Shown: positions 63,553 through 64,000 of the stretch, piece by piece | Numbering within the stretch: position 1 is the stretch's first letter | Layout: each line of letters starts with the position of its first letter | Source of the DNA: Vitis vinifera | Lineage: Eukaryota > Streptophyta > Magnoliopsida > Vitales > Vitaceae | Assembly (NCBI RefSeq): GCF_030704535.1 | Contig: NC_081821.1 | Coordinates: 1,131,001-1,195,000, forward strand | Reading direction: 5' to 3' | Length of the DNA: 64,000 nucleotides | The notes under the pieces: model-generated | The model's database searches: none | What the model was told of the DNA's origin: nothing | What the model saw: the letters and a program-made list of their open reading frames with translations, nothing else | Position numbers and translations under genes: made by a program

Positions 63553-64000
63553 GTATCTATATTCTTTTGCTTTCTTGGTTGGATCAGTTAACCTCTTTGT
63601 GTTTGTTCTCTTTTAAATTCTTTTCTATAATATTCTATATTAAATTCATTGACATCTCAAACAGAATATAACTCAAATCAAATCAACACAAAAAACAATA
63701 CAACAATGTCCCACCCTAATAATCAGGGGCTGGCTACATGAATTATGTAATATTTTTTCCCTTGTACTGAGTTCACCCCTATATTGGTGTTCTTTTCTAT
63801 AATATTCTATATGCTGATAAACTCCAATGTCTACAAAAGTTTAAAGGAGCATATATGATTTCATGGTTACTGACTAATATATGTTTTTTGATAATGTTTA
63901 AAGATGTTTTCATTTGTTCTTGGTTATCAGAATTATATATGTTTGGGTTCATGCACACTATATATCTGTGGGCATGAAAACTAACTTTTGTTTATGAAAT
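63553..64000 (+). other. RMI1 intron 5, truncated by the window edge
   Basis: Begins GTATCTATATTC after exon 5 and shows no acceptor followed by a convincing coding stretch before the end of the window. Confidence 0.6.

Overview
This window is a nuclear plant chromosome segment. The genes are intron-rich with GT-AG splice sites, the spacers are AT-rich, and the repeats are plant LTR retrotransposons and MITEs. The gene families (SAUR, BAHD feruloyl transferase, DEK, SWI3A, ACR, RMI1) indicate a eudicot. My best guess, from the overall style of genes and repeats, is a woody species such as grapevine (Vitis), but nothing here proves the species.

Layout. 1-0.4 kb: 3' part of a SAUR pseudogene. 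0.7-8.6 kb: an old Ty1/copia element with 5-bp target duplication, diverged LTRs, an array of small palindromes in its leader, and a 2-kb nested insertion with a gypsy-like primer-binding site. 8.6-15.7 kb: gene-free DNA with MITEs and a rearranged tandem LTR-like repeat. 16 kb: an intact SAUR gene, close paralog of the pseudogene. 18.96-20.83 kb: a solo LTR with perfect target duplication. 21.2-22.9 kb (minus): a two-exon BAHD acyltransferase resembling omega-hydroxyacid O-feruloyl transferases. 25.9-31.9 kb (minus): an 11-exon DEK-type chromatin protein. 32-36 kb: AT-rich spacer. 36.1-40.3 kb (plus): 60S ribosomal protein L7a with site II elements, telo-box and an ATG-only first coding exon. 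42.3-47.1 kb (plus): a SWI3A-like SWI/SNF subunit. 48.1-50.1 kb (minus): an ACT-domain repeat (ACR) protein. 53.8-54.05 kb (minus): a small secreted defensin-like peptide gene whose 5' leader is interrupted by a very young, apparently intact copia retrotransposon (54.09-58.78 kb). 59.6 kb to the end (plus): RMI1, cut off by the window edge.

The genes do not form a pathway, as is usual in plants. Three encode chromatin or genome-maintenance functions (DEK, SWI3A, RMI1), one is translational (L7a), one is linked to suberin/cutin phenolics (BAHD), one is a probable amino-acid sensor (ACR), one is auxin-related (SAUR) and one may be defence-related. Exon boundaries were read by hand from splice motifs, reading-frame continuity and family resemblance. 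For the six multi-exon genes all exon phases join without frame breaks.

The most interesting signals are: (i) about 26 copies of a short palindrome in the old copia element with paired (compensatory) arm changes; (ii) a similar paired-arm repeat inside the solo LTR; and (iii) the near-identical-LTR copia insertion about 31 bp upstream of the defensin-like start codon.
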